Source: Thermococcus thermotolerans (GTDB taxonomy: Archaea; Methanobacteriota_B; Thermococci; Thermococcales; Thermococcaceae). From it: DNA of 64,000 nucleotides. This document shows, piece by piece, positions 17,559 through 26,470 of this stretch. Position numbers and translations under genes: made by a program. Each line of letters begins with the position of its first letter. Position 1 is the first letter of the stretch. Below the pieces are notes generated by a model. That model searched no databases. It worked only from the letters and a program-made list of their open reading frames with translations, and was not told the origin of the DNA. The stretch lies in NCBI RefSeq assembly GCF_024707485.1, contig NZ_CP102602.1, positions 62,001 to 126,000 on the forward strand, written 5' to 3'.

Positions 17559-17687
17559 TTATAGCTCTTTGAGTTTCTCCATCGACTTTTCGTGGCTGGC
17601 TTTTATCGGCTCTCCCGGATTGATGTAGAGGCCGATTTTGGTTGCTCCTCTGCCTAAGACTGCACTGAAATGATAATATCCTTGGTG
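17559..17687 (-). pseudogene. Possible gene remnant downstream of the DUF234 ATPase
   Basis: The minus strand reads SHQGYYHFSAVLGRGATKIG followed by LYINPGEPIKASHEKSMEKL and KEL before a TAA stop. The composition looks like real protein, but the frame has no start codon and continues upstream only as the shifted frame of the ATPase. It may be the C-terminal scrap of a gene cut when the ATPase arrived. I do not recognise the family. Confidence 0.35.
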
Positions 17688-17688
17688 G

Positions 17689-19053
17689 CTAAGACTTAGG
17701 AGAAATAAGGTTTTTGAAGTCCTCCAAGTCCCAGAGGAGGTAGCCTTCAGCCCTCAAGGCCTCTTTTCGCTCTATCTCCTTTGCAATCAGCCCATACCAC
17801 TCCTCCCAGTCCTCAAGTCCCATAGGGACTGTCTTTTTCTCCAAATTCTTCAAAACTCCCCGCGCTTCCCTCTCGCTCAGACCTTTCCACTTGACTTCGA
17901 CGAAGAGGGCTTTCTTTGTCCTATCGTTCAAAGCGACCAGATCAATCTCCTCACTCCTGTGCCACCACCTTCCAATCTTCGTGAACGTGAAGGGAAGCCT
18001 TCCTGCTTTGTTCAGCTCGATCAGGAACTGCCTCGCCACCTCTTCGAAGATCCTCCCAACGTAGGTATTAAAGGCGCCCCAATCCATCTCGAACGTTCCA
18101 ATCTCTATCTTCCCGCGGTTGGGCTTGACAAAGCGGAACCAGAAGGTGAAGAAGTTGTCGTTCAGGTAGTAGCGGGCTTTTCTGCTCCTCTCGCTCTCCG
18201 TTATGGGCACCTCCCTTCTCACCAAGTCAAGAGAAATCAGCGTTCTCAAGTATTTGGGCATGTCCTTCGTCTCTATGCTAGCGTACTGGGCAATCTCACT
18301 GACCCTGTGTCTCCCGTTAGCGAGGGCCTCCAGGATTAGGTAATAGCGGTGCACATCCCCTAATTCCTCCCTCAGTATAAACTCGGGCTCCTCGTAGAGG
18401 ATTGAAGTGGGCGAAAACGCTGTTTCCATAAGCTCCCTTTCGAAGTCCTCCCCTCTGAAGAGGCGGAAGTACATAGGGACCCCACCGGTTACCGAGTAGA
18501 TCCTGACTACAGTCTCCAGCGGTCTGTTCCTGAAGTATTCCGCCACGTGGAAAAAGTTCAGGGGCTTCAGCCTGAGCTGTGCGGTTCTCCTTCCGTAGAG
18601 GGGGTTGTTATAGCCCATTAGTCCCTCCATCAGACCAACCAGGGAACCGCTGAGTATGAGGAAAAAGCGGTCGTCCAGGATTTCATCGATCACATGCTGG
18701 AAAACCGCCGGCGTGTTTTTGTCCGTGAGCAGTAGATAGGAAAACTCGTCTATCACTACGACGAGCCTTCCCGAAGCCCTGAGTTTTATTAGCTCAAAGG
18801 CTTTCCTGAAATCGTCCACCTCGACCGCAGGCAGGCCGAGTTTTTCCGCGGTCTCAAGGTAGAACCTCCTCGCGTTGGTCTCCAGGCCGTTCCTGTCGGC
18901 GAGGAAGTAGATGGCCGGTTTGTCCTTGATGAATATCTTCACAAGCTCCGTCTTTCCTACCCTCCTGCGCCCGTAGAGGATTAAGACCTCCTTCTTTCCA
19001 GAGTGGTATAGCTTGTCGAGTAGTGCCAGCTCATTTTTTCGGTTCACAAACAT
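17689..19053 (-). CDS. Archaeal AAA ATPase with DUF234 nuclease-like domain
   Basis: A 454-residue protein of the archaeal ATPase family (PF01637) fused to DUF234. Walker A is LYGRRRVGKTELV (near residue 27), Walker B is VVVIDEFSYLL (near 100), and a winged helix (RHRVSEIAQYASIETKDMPK) lies in the middle. The end carries EEIDLVALNDRTKKALFVEV, the E-x-D-x-V...EVKW pattern of a PD-(D/E)xK nuclease fold. These genes are abundant and mobile in Thermococcales; their function is unproven. The ATG at 19053 follows TTGGTGAAGATA. The scrap downstream suggests insertion into older sequence. Confidence 0.88.
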   Translation of the reverse strand: MFVNRKNELALLDKLYHSGKKEVLILYGRRRVGKTELVKIFIKDKPAIYFLADRNGLETNARRFYLETAEKLGLPAVEVDDFRKAFELIKLRASGRLVVVIDEFSYLLLTDKNTPAVFQHVIDEILDDRFFLILSGSLVGLMEGLMGYNNPLYGRRTAQLRLKPLNFFHVAEYFRNRPLETVVRIYSVTGGVPMYFRLFRGEDFERELMETAFSPTSILYEEPEFILREELGDVHRYYLILEALANGRHRVSEIAQYASIETKDMPKYLRTLISLDLVRREVPITESERSRKARYYLNDNFFTFWFRFVKPNRGKIEIGTFEMDWGAFNTYVGRIFEEVARQFLIELNKAGRLPFTFTKIGRWWHRSEEIDLVALNDRTKKALFVEVKWKGLSEREARGVLKNLEKKTVPMGLEDWEEWYGLIAKEIERKEALRAEGYLLWDLEDFKNLISPKS

Positions 19054-19179
19054 TATCTTCACCAAGATAATCTTTGACAGGATAAAATTTAAGGGTTTCG
19101 CAGGTACTCGGGGAAGTAAACACTTTCACTTACGCAAACCCATTTATAGAAGGGCGTTATCTTTTCTCCCGGTGATAGA

Positions 19180-20382
19180 ATGGCGTTCCTGAAGGTCGTC
19201 CCTCTGGAAAGGGCCCTTGAGGTCATAGACTCATTCCCACTGCAGCCCCAAGTCGAAAGCGTTCCCTTAAGCGAGGCCCTCGGCAGAGTCCTGGCAGAGG
19301 ATATAACCTCCCCAGTGGACGTTCCCCCCTTTGACAGGGCCACCGTCGACGGTTACGCCGTAAGGGCTGAGGACACCTTCATGGCGAGCGAGAGCGAGCC
19401 GGTGAGGTTGAAGGTTATCGGGGAGATAAACGCAGGAGATACGCCGGCAGTGGAGCTCAAGCCCGGTGAGAGCGTTTACATCTCCACGGGCGCTCCCCTG
19501 CCTAAGAATGCCGATGCGGTGATACAGTTCGAGGACGTGGACAGGGAAGGCCAGGAGGTCATCATCTACAAGCCGGCCAACCCAGGTCTCGGTGTCATGA
19601 AGGTCGGAACCGACATCCCGAAGGGGAAGGCTCTTCTCAAACGTGGAACGAGGCTGACCTTCAAGGACACCGCCCTCCTGTCCGCTGTGGGAATCGCCGA
19701 GGTTCCTGTCTTCAGGAAGCCCCGGGTGGCAGTTATAAGCACCGGAAACGAAGTAGTCCTCCCCGGGACGGAGCTGAGATACGGGCAGATATACGACATA
19801 AACGGCCGCGCAATAGCGGACGCGGTCAGGGAGCTCGGTGGGGATGCCATCTTCCTCGGCATTGCAAGGGATGACCGCGGGAGTCTCAAGGCGCTCATCG
19901 AGAAAGGTATTGAGTGCTGCGACATAGTGCTTCTCAGCGGCGGTGCGAGCGGTGGAATAAGGGACCTGACCAGTTCGATAATCGAGGAGCTCGGTGAGGT
20001 CAAAATCCACGGCATAGCGATCCAGCCAGGAAAGCCAACGATAATCGGCCTGATCAACGGAAAGCCCGTCTTCGGCCTTCCGGGCTACCCGACCAGCTGC
20101 CTGACCAACTTCACCCTGCTCGTCGCCCCCCTCCTAAGAAAGCTCCTCGGAAGGGAGAGCGAAGTTCGGAAGGTCAGGAAGAGGCTCGCCCACAAGGTCT
20201 TCTCGGTAAAGGGCAGGCGCCAGTTCCTGCCGGTCAGGATAGAGGGCGAAAAAGCTATACCCATACTCAGGGGAAGCGGGGCCGTTACGAGCTTCATAGA
20301 GGCCGACGGCTTCATCGAGGTGCCGGAGAACGTGGAGATACTGGAAGCAGGGGAGGAAGTCGAGGTTACTTTCTTCGGCTGA
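19180..20382 (+). CDS. moeA: Molybdopterin molybdenumtransferase MoeA
   Basis: A 400-residue MoeA, which inserts molybdate or tungstate into adenylated molybdopterin. Thermococcales depend on tungsten ferredoxin oxidoreductases, so tungsten is the likely metal. Recognisable segments: PPFDRATVDGYAVRAEDT (residue 49 on), VYISTGAPLPKNADAVIQFE, RVAVISTGNEV, LLSGGASGGIRDLT and VFGLPGYPTSCLTNF. Length matches single-copy MoeA without a PBP extension. The ATG follows CCCGGTGATAGA; a TATA candidate CATTTATAG lies about 37 bases upstream. It stands alone between the divergent ATPase and serS. Confidence 0.95.
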   Translation: MAFLKVVPLERALEVIDSFPLQPQVESVPLSEALGRVLAEDITSPVDVPPFDRATVDGYAVRAEDTFMASESEPVRLKVIGEINAGDTPAVELKPGESVYISTGAPLPKNADAVIQFEDVDREGQEVIIYKPANPGLGVMKVGTDIPKGKALLKRGTRLTFKDTALLSAVGIAEVPVFRKPRVAVISTGNEVVLPGTELRYGQIYDINGRAIADAVRELGGDAIFLGIARDDRGSLKALIEKGIECCDIVLLSGGASGGIRDLTSSIIEELGEVKIHGIAIQPGKPTIIGLINGKPVFGLPGYPTSCLTNFTLLVAPLLRKLLGRESEVRKVRKRLAHKVFSVKGRRQFLPVRIEGEKAIPILRGSGAVTSFIEADGFIEVPENVEILEAGEEVEVTFFG

Positions 20383-20456
20383 CTTTGTCGTCCCTCCAAA
20401 TCCCCCATCAAAACCTTTTTTAAACTCCTTCACCTTCTTCTCCCAGGTGGAAGACT

Positions 20457-21824
20457 ATGCTGGACATAAAGCTCATCCGTGAAAATCCCGACCTCGTTAA
20501 GGGCGACCTCATAAAGCGCGGCGAGCTTGAGAAGCTCAAGTGGATAGACGAGATTCTGGAGCTTGACAGGAAGTGGCGCGAGAACCTGAAGAGGATAAAC
20601 ACACTCAGGAAGGAGCGCAACCAGCTTGCCGTCCAGATAGGCAAGCGCAAGAAGGCCGGAGAGCCGATAGACGATCTGCTGGCTAAAAGCAACGAGATAG
20701 TGAGGCAGATCGAGGAGCTTGAGAAAGAGGTTGAAGAGCTGAGGAAGAGAATTGACTACTACCTCTGGCGTCTCCCGAACATCACCCATGAAACCGTTCC
20801 TATTGGCAAGGACGACAGCGAGAACGTCCCAATAAGGTTCTGGGGCAAGGCCCGCGTCTGGGAGGGCTTCCTTGAGAGCTTTAAGGAGCAGAGCCTCGGG
20901 AAGATGGAGTATGAGGTTCTCGACTGGAGGCCGAGGCTTCACGTTGATATGCTCGAAATCCTCCGTGGTGCGGACCTTGAAAGGGCCGCGAAGGTCAGCG
21001 GTTCGAGGTTCTACTACCTCATGAACGAGCTCGTCATCCTCGACCTGGCTTTGCTCCGCTTTGCCCTCGACAAGCTCATCGAGAAGGGCTTCGTCCCGGT
21101 CATACCGCCGTACATGGTCAGGCGCTTTGTGGAGGAGGGCGTCACGAGCTTCGGCGACTTCGAGGACGTTATATACAAGGTCGAGGGCGAGGATCTCTAT
21201 CTAATCCCGACCGCCGAGCACCCGCTCGCTGGAATGCACGCCAACGAGATAATCGAAGGGAAGGACTTACCGCTGCTCTACGTCGGAATAAGCCCATGCT
21301 TCAGAAAGGAGGCCGGAACCGCCGGCAAGGATACTAAGGGAATCTTCCGCGTTCACCAGTTCCACAAGGTCGAGCAGTTCGTCTATGCGAAGCCAGAGGA
21401 AAGCTGGGAGTGGCACGAGAAGCTCATCCAGAACGCGGAAGAGATATTCCAGGAGCTTGAGATTCCCTACCGCGTTGTAAACATCTGCACCGGCGATCTG
21501 GGATACGTGGCTGCCAAGAAGTACGACATAGAGGCCTGGATGGCGGGCCAGGGCAAGTTCAGGGAAGTTGTCAGCGCGAGCAACTGTACCGAGTGGCAGG
21601 CGAGACGCTTGAACATCCGCTACCGCGACAAGACCCACGAAAAGCCCAAGTTCGTCCACACGCTCAACTCGACGGCTATAGCAACCTCAAGGGCGATAGT
21701 GGCGATACTTGAGAACTTCCAGACGGAAGAAGGCGTCGTAAAGCTCCCGAAGGCCCTCTGGAAGTACACGGGCTTCAAGGAGATACTGCCGGCCCACATG
21801 AAGGAGAGGTGCTGTCAGGATTGA
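20457..21824 (+). CDS. serS: Seryl-tRNA synthetase
   Basis: A 455-residue class II synthetase that charges tRNA-Ser. Residues 1-110 form the tRNA-binding coiled-coil arm (MLDIKLIRENPDLVKGDLIK...). Catalytic motifs follow: IPTAEHPLAGMHANEII, motif 2 FRKEAGTAGKDTKGIFRVHQ, and motif 3 in the closing third (NSTAIATSRAIVAILENFQ). This is the common bacterial-type SerRS, not the rare methanogen type. The ATG follows CAGGTGGAAGACT. The C-terminus ends with a CC pair. A TATA-like CCTTTTTTAAAC lies about 35 bases upstream. Confidence 0.97.
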   Translation: MLDIKLIRENPDLVKGDLIKRGELEKLKWIDEILELDRKWRENLKRINTLRKERNQLAVQIGKRKKAGEPIDDLLAKSNEIVRQIEELEKEVEELRKRIDYYLWRLPNITHETVPIGKDDSENVPIRFWGKARVWEGFLESFKEQSLGKMEYEVLDWRPRLHVDMLEILRGADLERAAKVSGSRFYYLMNELVILDLALLRFALDKLIEKGFVPVIPPYMVRRFVEEGVTSFGDFEDVIYKVEGEDLYLIPTAEHPLAGMHANEIIEGKDLPLLYVGISPCFRKEAGTAGKDTKGIFRVHQFHKVEQFVYAKPEESWEWHEKLIQNAEEIFQELEIPYRVVNICTGDLGYVAAKKYDIEAWMAGQGKFREVVSASNCTEWQARRLNIRYRDKTHEKPKFVHTLNSTAIATSRAIVAILENFQTEEGVVKLPKALWKYTGFKEILPAHMKERCCQD

Positions 21825-21845
21825 GCACCCCCTCCCCCTGTTCTC

Positions 21846-22550
21846 TCATATTCCGCCGCGCTCCCTCACCTTTCTCCTCACGTTTGGGTCGCGGTCGGCT
21901 ATCAGCTTCAGCGCCTCCTCGAAGCTCATCCAGTCAGGAACTTCCTCGTTGATGTAGATGCCGGTCCTTCCGATGGCGTCCCTCCTCGTGAGAACGTGGA
22001 CGCGCTCGGTAACGACCTCGATGCTCACGCCGAGAGTCTTCGCCACTTCGCTCTCCCGCCCCACGACTTCCCTTTCTATGTGACCCCTCTCCGTGGGGAC
22101 TATAAGTATCAGCTTCTTATTCACCCCTGGAACGCGCTGCCTGGTCTTCACGCCCCATATGTCTATCATCCCTCCCCACCTGTAGAACTCAAGCTCCCTG
22201 TCGGTGGGGTCGATCAGCGGGAAGGTGACCGTCGTTTCCTCGTCTATCTCGATGACGCCCTTGATGAGGTGCCAGGGGGTGGCCATGACTATCTTTCTCC
22301 TGCTCACAAGCCCCTCAAGGGCCAGCTCGATGAGGTAGCTCGGCACCCGGTAGGGGATGAACACATCTATGTCGCTGTCCCGTCTGACGTCTCCCCTTGC
22401 GACGCTCCCGTAGAGCTGGGGGTCGAACTGCTCCAGTCTCTCCATGATCTCAAGCGCCTTTTCTCGCTTTTCCCACAGGTAGCGCCAGCGCTTTGGGGAG
22501 TAGACGACCTCCCTCTCATCCCAAACGCGAACTACCTTTTCCCTCGGCAT
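21846..22550 (-). CDS. Minimal nucleotidyltransferase-domain protein
   Basis: A 234-residue protein with the polymerase-beta type motif LYGSVARGDVRRDSDIDVFI (about residues 46-65), which supplies two catalytic Asp residues. The rest, including TVTFPLIDPTDRELEFYRWG and KKLILIVPTERGHIEREVVG, is specific to a conserved archaeal family (COG1665-like) with unknown substrate. No HEPN partner is adjacent, so it is not an obvious toxin-antitoxin component. It starts MPREKVVRVWDEREVVYSPK. It is convergent with serS and divergent from the next gene. Confidence 0.85.
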   Translation of the reverse strand: MPREKVVRVWDEREVVYSPKRWRYLWEKREKALEIMERLEQFDPQLYGSVARGDVRRDSDIDVFIPYRVPSYLIELALEGLVSRRKIVMATPWHLIKGVIEIDEETTVTFPLIDPTDRELEFYRWGGMIDIWGVKTRQRVPGVNKKLILIVPTERGHIEREVVGRESEVAKTLGVSIEVVTERVHVLTRRDAIGRTGIYINEEVPDWMSFEEALKLIADRDPNVRRKVRERGGI

Positions 22551-22593
22551 CGAGCTAAGCTCGACCGGAACGTTTAAAGCCCTACCGATAGCG

Positions 22594-22602
22594 TTTTATA
22601 TA
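22594..22602 (+). promoter_or_regulatory. TATA box of the gene at 22632
   Basis: TTTTATATA with GATAGCG before it lies about 34 bases from the ATG at 22632. Confidence 0.6.
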
Positions 22603-22631
22603 GCGGGAACCAGTTTTGGGTGGTGAAAGAA

Positions 22632-23060
22632 ATGCCAGTGCTGGGATTCAACGTAACCAAGATAGAGCTTGAGAGGGTCACACTCTCGGTGCCCCAGGGC
22701 CAGATAGAAGTCAGGCTCTCTCCCAAGGTTAAAGAGATGCGCCTCGGGGAGATACGCACCCCCACCGGAAAGATGAATGGGATAGAGATACTTTTCAGGT
22801 ACGAGATTGATTACAACCCCAAGATCGCCCAGGGCGCAATTGAGGGCGTGATACTCTACGTTCCCCTCCAAAAGGACAAAATAGACGAAATACTCAACCT
22901 CTGGGAGGAGGAGAAAAAGATAGACTCACTGACCTTTGCCGAAGTCGTTAACTTCATAACCAAGGAAGTATCGCCGATACTCATGCTTATGGCCAAGGAG
23001 ATGCGCCTGCCGTACCATGTGCCTCTTCCAAGGGTTGAGGTTAGGCCCCAGCCCCAGTGA
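22632..23060 (+). CDS. Conserved hypothetical protein (SecB-like layout possible)
   Basis: A 142-residue protein, MPVLGFNVTKIELERVTLSV onward. The first 80 residues are alternating beta strands and the last 50 are helical (VVNFITKEVSPILMLMAKEM), ending in the proline-rich PYHVPLPRVEVRPQPQ. This layout resembles SecB-fold chaperones, which have four strands then helices, but I cannot confirm homology. The ATG at 22632 follows GGTGAAAGAA. Monocistronic. Confidence 0.78.
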   Translation: MPVLGFNVTKIELERVTLSVPQGQIEVRLSPKVKEMRLGEIRTPTGKMNGIEILFRYEIDYNPKIAQGAIEGVILYVPLQKDKIDEILNLWEEEKKIDSLTFAEVVNFITKEVSPILMLMAKEMRLPYHVPLPRVEVRPQPQ

Positions 23061-23090
23061 CCCTTTCTATTCCATTAAATTTTAGTGTCA

Positions 23091-24269
23091 TTAATGATAT
23101 ATTCCCTCAGCTTCGTGTATCTTGGAGGCAGCCTCCTGAAGTCCCTCGCGGAGCATCGCGTTTTCTGCCAGCTCAAGTGCCCTTATATATGCCCTCTTGT
23201 TGAAGTAGTACTCGATATTATCTATATCGACGAGGACATCCTCCGAGCCTGTGGTGGCGGCGTAGTGTTTGAGAACTGCTATGCGTACCCTGGCGCGGAA
23301 CTTCAGATCGCTCTTGGTTTCCAACACGTTTTTGTACGCTTCCATGGCCTCGTTTAGCTTCCCCATCCCTATGAGGGCCTCAGTGAGCTCCGTAAGTTTC
23401 TCTGCGGCCATCTCATAATCCCTCTGAGCGCGGTACGAGCTGATTACTTGGTAGAGCATCCTTGCTGTGTTGAGGCCGATGAGCTTCGCTCTGCTGAAGT
23501 TCTTCGCAAGTAGGTATGCATACTGGGCCTTTACAAGACAGCTGGTAGTTCCGTCCAGGTCTCCGTGGGAGTAGGCTATCTTGCTGGCCTTCTCAAAGTT
23601 TTTGGCCGCTGTGTCCATCATCTCTATGAAGTGTATGTCGTAGCCAAATATTGCACGGATAAAGCCCGCAAGCCGGTAAAAAGCTTCCGCGGCGCCGAGG
23701 GCATCTCCTTTCTCCAGTCTGCCCTCCGCGACCTGGCCGTAAAGGGTTATCAGGGTCTCGGCGAGCCTCTTGTACGATTCAATATTGTCTATCATCCTGT
23801 AGTATCGGTAGGCTGACTCATAAGCCCTTATTGCCATGGGAATGTCATCATTGTCCTGATAGGAATTGCCGAGGTCCTCATAAATGGCCGCGAACTCTTC
23901 GGCATACTTCATCAGGTTCTTCTCATCGTTAAGCGTCATGAAAATCTCAAGAACGTTTGAGCAGTACTCATCGAGAATGTCGAGATCAACCTCCGCGCGG
24001 GAGACCTCCGCCTCTATGAGGTCGATATACAGGTAGGCACTCTTGAGAAGGGAGGGCCTGGCCTTATCGATGGCGTTTGTCTTTTTGAGAAGGACGTATC
24101 CGAGGTACTTATACAGCCTCGCGGCGTCTTCGGTTTTGCCTTCCCCCTCATAACCCTTCGCGGCGCGGAGAACCAATTTTAGGCCATCTTTGATTCTCCC
24201 TTCATTGAGCCTCTTGAAGGCGAGCTGTTCGAGCTCTTCTGGCCCTTCTAGTCCGATGTTCGCTGGCAA
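23091..24269 (-). CDS. TPR/SNAP-like helical repeat protein
   Basis: A protein of about 392 residues built of tetratricopeptide-like helix pairs (for example AAKGYEGEGKTEDAARLYKY, MAIRAYESAYRYYRMIDNIE and EALIGMGKLNEAMEAYKNVL). Such repeats bind other proteins. Similar single-copy TPR proteins occur in all Thermococcales with no known partner. The start is uncertain: TTG at 24269 is five bases behind GGTGA, while GTG at 24278 would overlap that site. A TATA candidate TTAAATATCC lies about 60 bases before the start. Confidence 0.85.
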   Translation of the reverse strand: MPANIGLEGPEELEQLAFKRLNEGRIKDGLKLVLRAAKGYEGEGKTEDAARLYKYLGYVLLKKTNAIDKARPSLLKSAYLYIDLIEAEVSRAEVDLDILDEYCSNVLEIFMTLNDEKNLMKYAEEFAAIYEDLGNSYQDNDDIPMAIRAYESAYRYYRMIDNIESYKRLAETLITLYGQVAEGRLEKGDALGAAEAFYRLAGFIRAIFGYDIHFIEMMDTAAKNFEKASKIAYSHGDLDGTTSCLVKAQYAYLLAKNFSRAKLIGLNTARMLYQVISSYRAQRDYEMAAEKLTELTEALIGMGKLNEAMEAYKNVLETKSDLKFRARVRIAVLKHYAATTGSEDVLVDIDNIEYYFNKRAYIRALELAENAMLREGLQEAASKIHEAEGIYH

Positions 24270-24342
24270 ATTTCTCACCCCACATGATTCAAGTCCAGGG
24301 CTTGTTGGCTAAAGTTAATGACTCGGGATATTTAAGCGTTGT

Positions 24343-25362
24343 CTATGCCCAGACTATTCTGTACCCCGCTGCCTTCCTAAGTCTGTTCATGACCGCAAAT
24401 CCGAGGCCCTTCTCTTCGACGCCTTCGGCGATTATCACATCTACCCCGCGCTTATCCAGCTCTCGGAGGGCCCTGAACAGGTTCTTTGCAACTTCCTCCT
24501 CGGTCTTTCCGAGATAGAAGAATTCATCGGCCCCATACTCCTCGGTTGCCATGACTCCCACGCGGAGACCCTTTGCGCGGTACTCCTCGACCAGTTCCGC
24601 TATTTTCGCCCGCACGTTCTCCCGCTTTCCTTCGACGACTATAACCTGGGCGTTGGGGGAGTAGTGCTTGTACTTCATACCCGGTGAACGGGCCACATCG
24701 ACCAGCTTGCCCCTAACGGCGGGGTGTATCTCGACCTCGCCTATGACCTGCTCTATCTCCTCAAGGGGCAGACCGCCGGGCCTCAGCAGGGTCGGCCTTT
24801 CGGAGCTCATGTCTATGACCGTTGACTCGACACCGATCTTCGTTTCGCCCCCGTCGATTATGCAGTCTATCCTTCCATAAAAGTCGTCTATCACGTGTTC
24901 CGCCAGTGTTGGGCTGGGCTTTCCGCTTATGTTTGCGGAAGGTGCCGCTATCGGGGTGCTGGCCTTTATAAGGGCGAGCGCTATCGGATGGGCAGGCATC
25001 CTTACCGCGACGGTGTCGAGGCCTCCGGTGGTGGCGTAGGGAACCTCCTCCCTCTTGGGCAGAACCATCGTCAGCGGACCGGGCCAGAACCTCTCGGCGA
25101 GAAGCTTCGCCTCCCTTGGGATGTCTCTCGCAAGCTTCCTCAGGTCGTCGAAATCGGAGATGTGGACTATGAGCGGGTTGTCCGGGGGCCTGCCTTTGGC
25201 CTCGAATATCCTCTTAACGGCCTCTTCGTTGAGCGCATCGGCACCGAGACCGTAGACTGTCTCCGTTGGAAAAGCTACGAGCTTTCCCATCAGTATGAAT
25301 CTCGCGGCTATTCTTATTTTCCTCTCATCCACTCCGTCCCGCATGTTGATTACTACCGTCAT
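24343..25362 (-). CDS. Threonylcarbamoyl-AMP synthase (Sua5/YrdC)
   Basis: A 339-residue Sua5 that makes threonylcarbamoyl-AMP for the t6A37 modification of ANN-decoding tRNAs. The YrdC domain spans residues 15-205 (LVAFPTETVYGLGADA, FEAKGRPPDNPLIVHI, STPIAAPSANISGKPSPT). A C-terminal Sua5 domain follows after the linker GMKYKHYSPNAQVIVVEG. The start is ATG at 25362 after GGTGGGAGA. The full Sua5 form with both domains is typical of archaea. A glycosyltransferase gene lies 32 bases upstream on the same strand. Confidence 0.95.
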   Translation of the reverse strand: MTVVINMRDGVDERKIRIAARFILMGKLVAFPTETVYGLGADALNEEAVKRIFEAKGRPPDNPLIVHISDFDDLRKLARDIPREAKLLAERFWPGPLTMVLPKREEVPYATTGGLDTVAVRMPAHPIALALIKASTPIAAPSANISGKPSPTLAEHVIDDFYGRIDCIIDGGETKIGVESTVIDMSSERPTLLRPGGLPLEEIEQVIGEVEIHPAVRGKLVDVARSPGMKYKHYSPNAQVIVVEGKRENVRAKIAELVEEYRAKGLRVGVMATEEYGADEFFYLGKTEEEVAKNLFRALRELDKRGVDVIIAEGVEEKGLGFAVMNRLRKAAGYRIVWA

Positions 25363-25394
25363 TCTCCCACCAAGGGTTCACCTGGAGGAGGCCG

Positions 25395-26432
25395 TTAAAA
25401 ACGTTGCCCAAGAACATCAGCGTAGACTTCCTCAACCTCACGGGCTATTCTGCTCCATGAGTACGTCCCGGCGATTCTCCTCCCCCTGTGGCCCGCTTTA
25501 GCATTGAACTTTGGTTCTAGGAGCAGTTTCACAGCATTGACCAGCTCATCGAGGCTCTCAAACGTTAGGCCGTTTTTGCCCTCTCGTATAAGCTCAGGGA
25601 CGGCGCTGACACGCCTTCCCACCGCCGGGACACCGAGGCTGTTAGCCTCAAGCACGACGAGTCCAAAGCCTTCCCGCTTGGAAGGAAGAACCAGCAGCTT
25701 GCTCCGGGACAGTATGGTATCCACATCGTGTCGGTAGCCTGTGAACTCGACATTTCGGGGAGCTACTGCCTGGAGCTGTTTTCTAAGAGGGCCGTCACCG
25801 ACCATAAGGAACCTCTCCTCCGGCAGACGGCGGGCCAGCTCTATGAACGTTTCTGGGCTCTTGTAATCCCTGAGAGCTCCGATGTACGTGATGTAATCCC
25901 TCCTTCTGCTGGTTTCTCTTAGCGGTTTGACACCGTTGGGTATGACCCTCACCCTACTCGCTCCGAGGGATGCCGCCTTCTTGGCGAGCCAGTGGCTGAC
26001 GGCTATAATCGCGTCAGCGCTGTTCAGTGTTCTCTTCACATAGAATCTCCCGAGGGCTAACGTTGCCGTGTGCTCTAGATCGCTTCCGTGGGCCGTCACA
26101 ATGAGAGGGAGTCCGGTTTTTTCCTTTGCGAGAACCCCTGCAAAACTCGTCGTTCCAATGAAGTGAGCGTGGATCAGGTCAAAGCCAAACTTTCTGTGGA
26201 GTCTGGATATCTCCCTTGCCCCAAGCAGGGCGAAGCTCGTCCCCCTGATTCCATAAACCGGTGGAACCGTGACGTAGTGGACAAATTCTGATTCAAATTC
26301 CCTCGGCTCGATGGGCCCGTAGGTAAGGACGTGAACCTCGTGCCTCTTTCTCAGCTCCCTTACGAGGCTGTCCAGGTGGTTGGCAACGCCTCCGCCGTGT
26401 GGTGGATAGTGTCCTACCATCAGAATCCTCAT
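25395..26432 (-). CDS. Glycosyltransferase, GT4 family
   Basis: A 345-residue GT-B glycosyltransferase starting MRILMVGHYPPHGGGVANHL. The glycine-rich GGGVA loop in the N-domain and the C-domain EX7E region (PSKREGFGLVVLEANSLGVP, residues about 257-276) are typical of GT4 enzymes that transfer sugars from nucleotide donors with retention. The acceptor is unknown; surface glycans or glycolipids are likely because the upstream gene encodes a surface protein. It begins 38 bases after the CWB2 gene ends on the same strand, so the two may be co-transcribed. Confidence 0.9.
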   Translation of the reverse strand: MRILMVGHYPPHGGGVANHLDSLVRELRKRHEVHVLTYGPIEPREFESEFVHYVTVPPVYGIRGTSFALLGAREISRLHRKFGFDLIHAHFIGTTSFAGVLAKEKTGLPLIVTAHGSDLEHTATLALGRFYVKRTLNSADAIIAVSHWLAKKAASLGASRVRVIPNGVKPLRETSRRRDYITYIGALRDYKSPETFIELARRLPEERFLMVGDGPLRKQLQAVAPRNVEFTGYRHDVDTILSRSKLLVLPSKREGFGLVVLEANSLGVPAVGRRVSAVPELIREGKNGLTFESLDELVNAVKLLLEPKFNAKAGHRGRRIAGTYSWSRIAREVEEVYADVLGQRF

Positions 26433-26470
26433 TTTGACCGGAGAAAGTGGAGAGGAGGCGTTAAAAAGGC

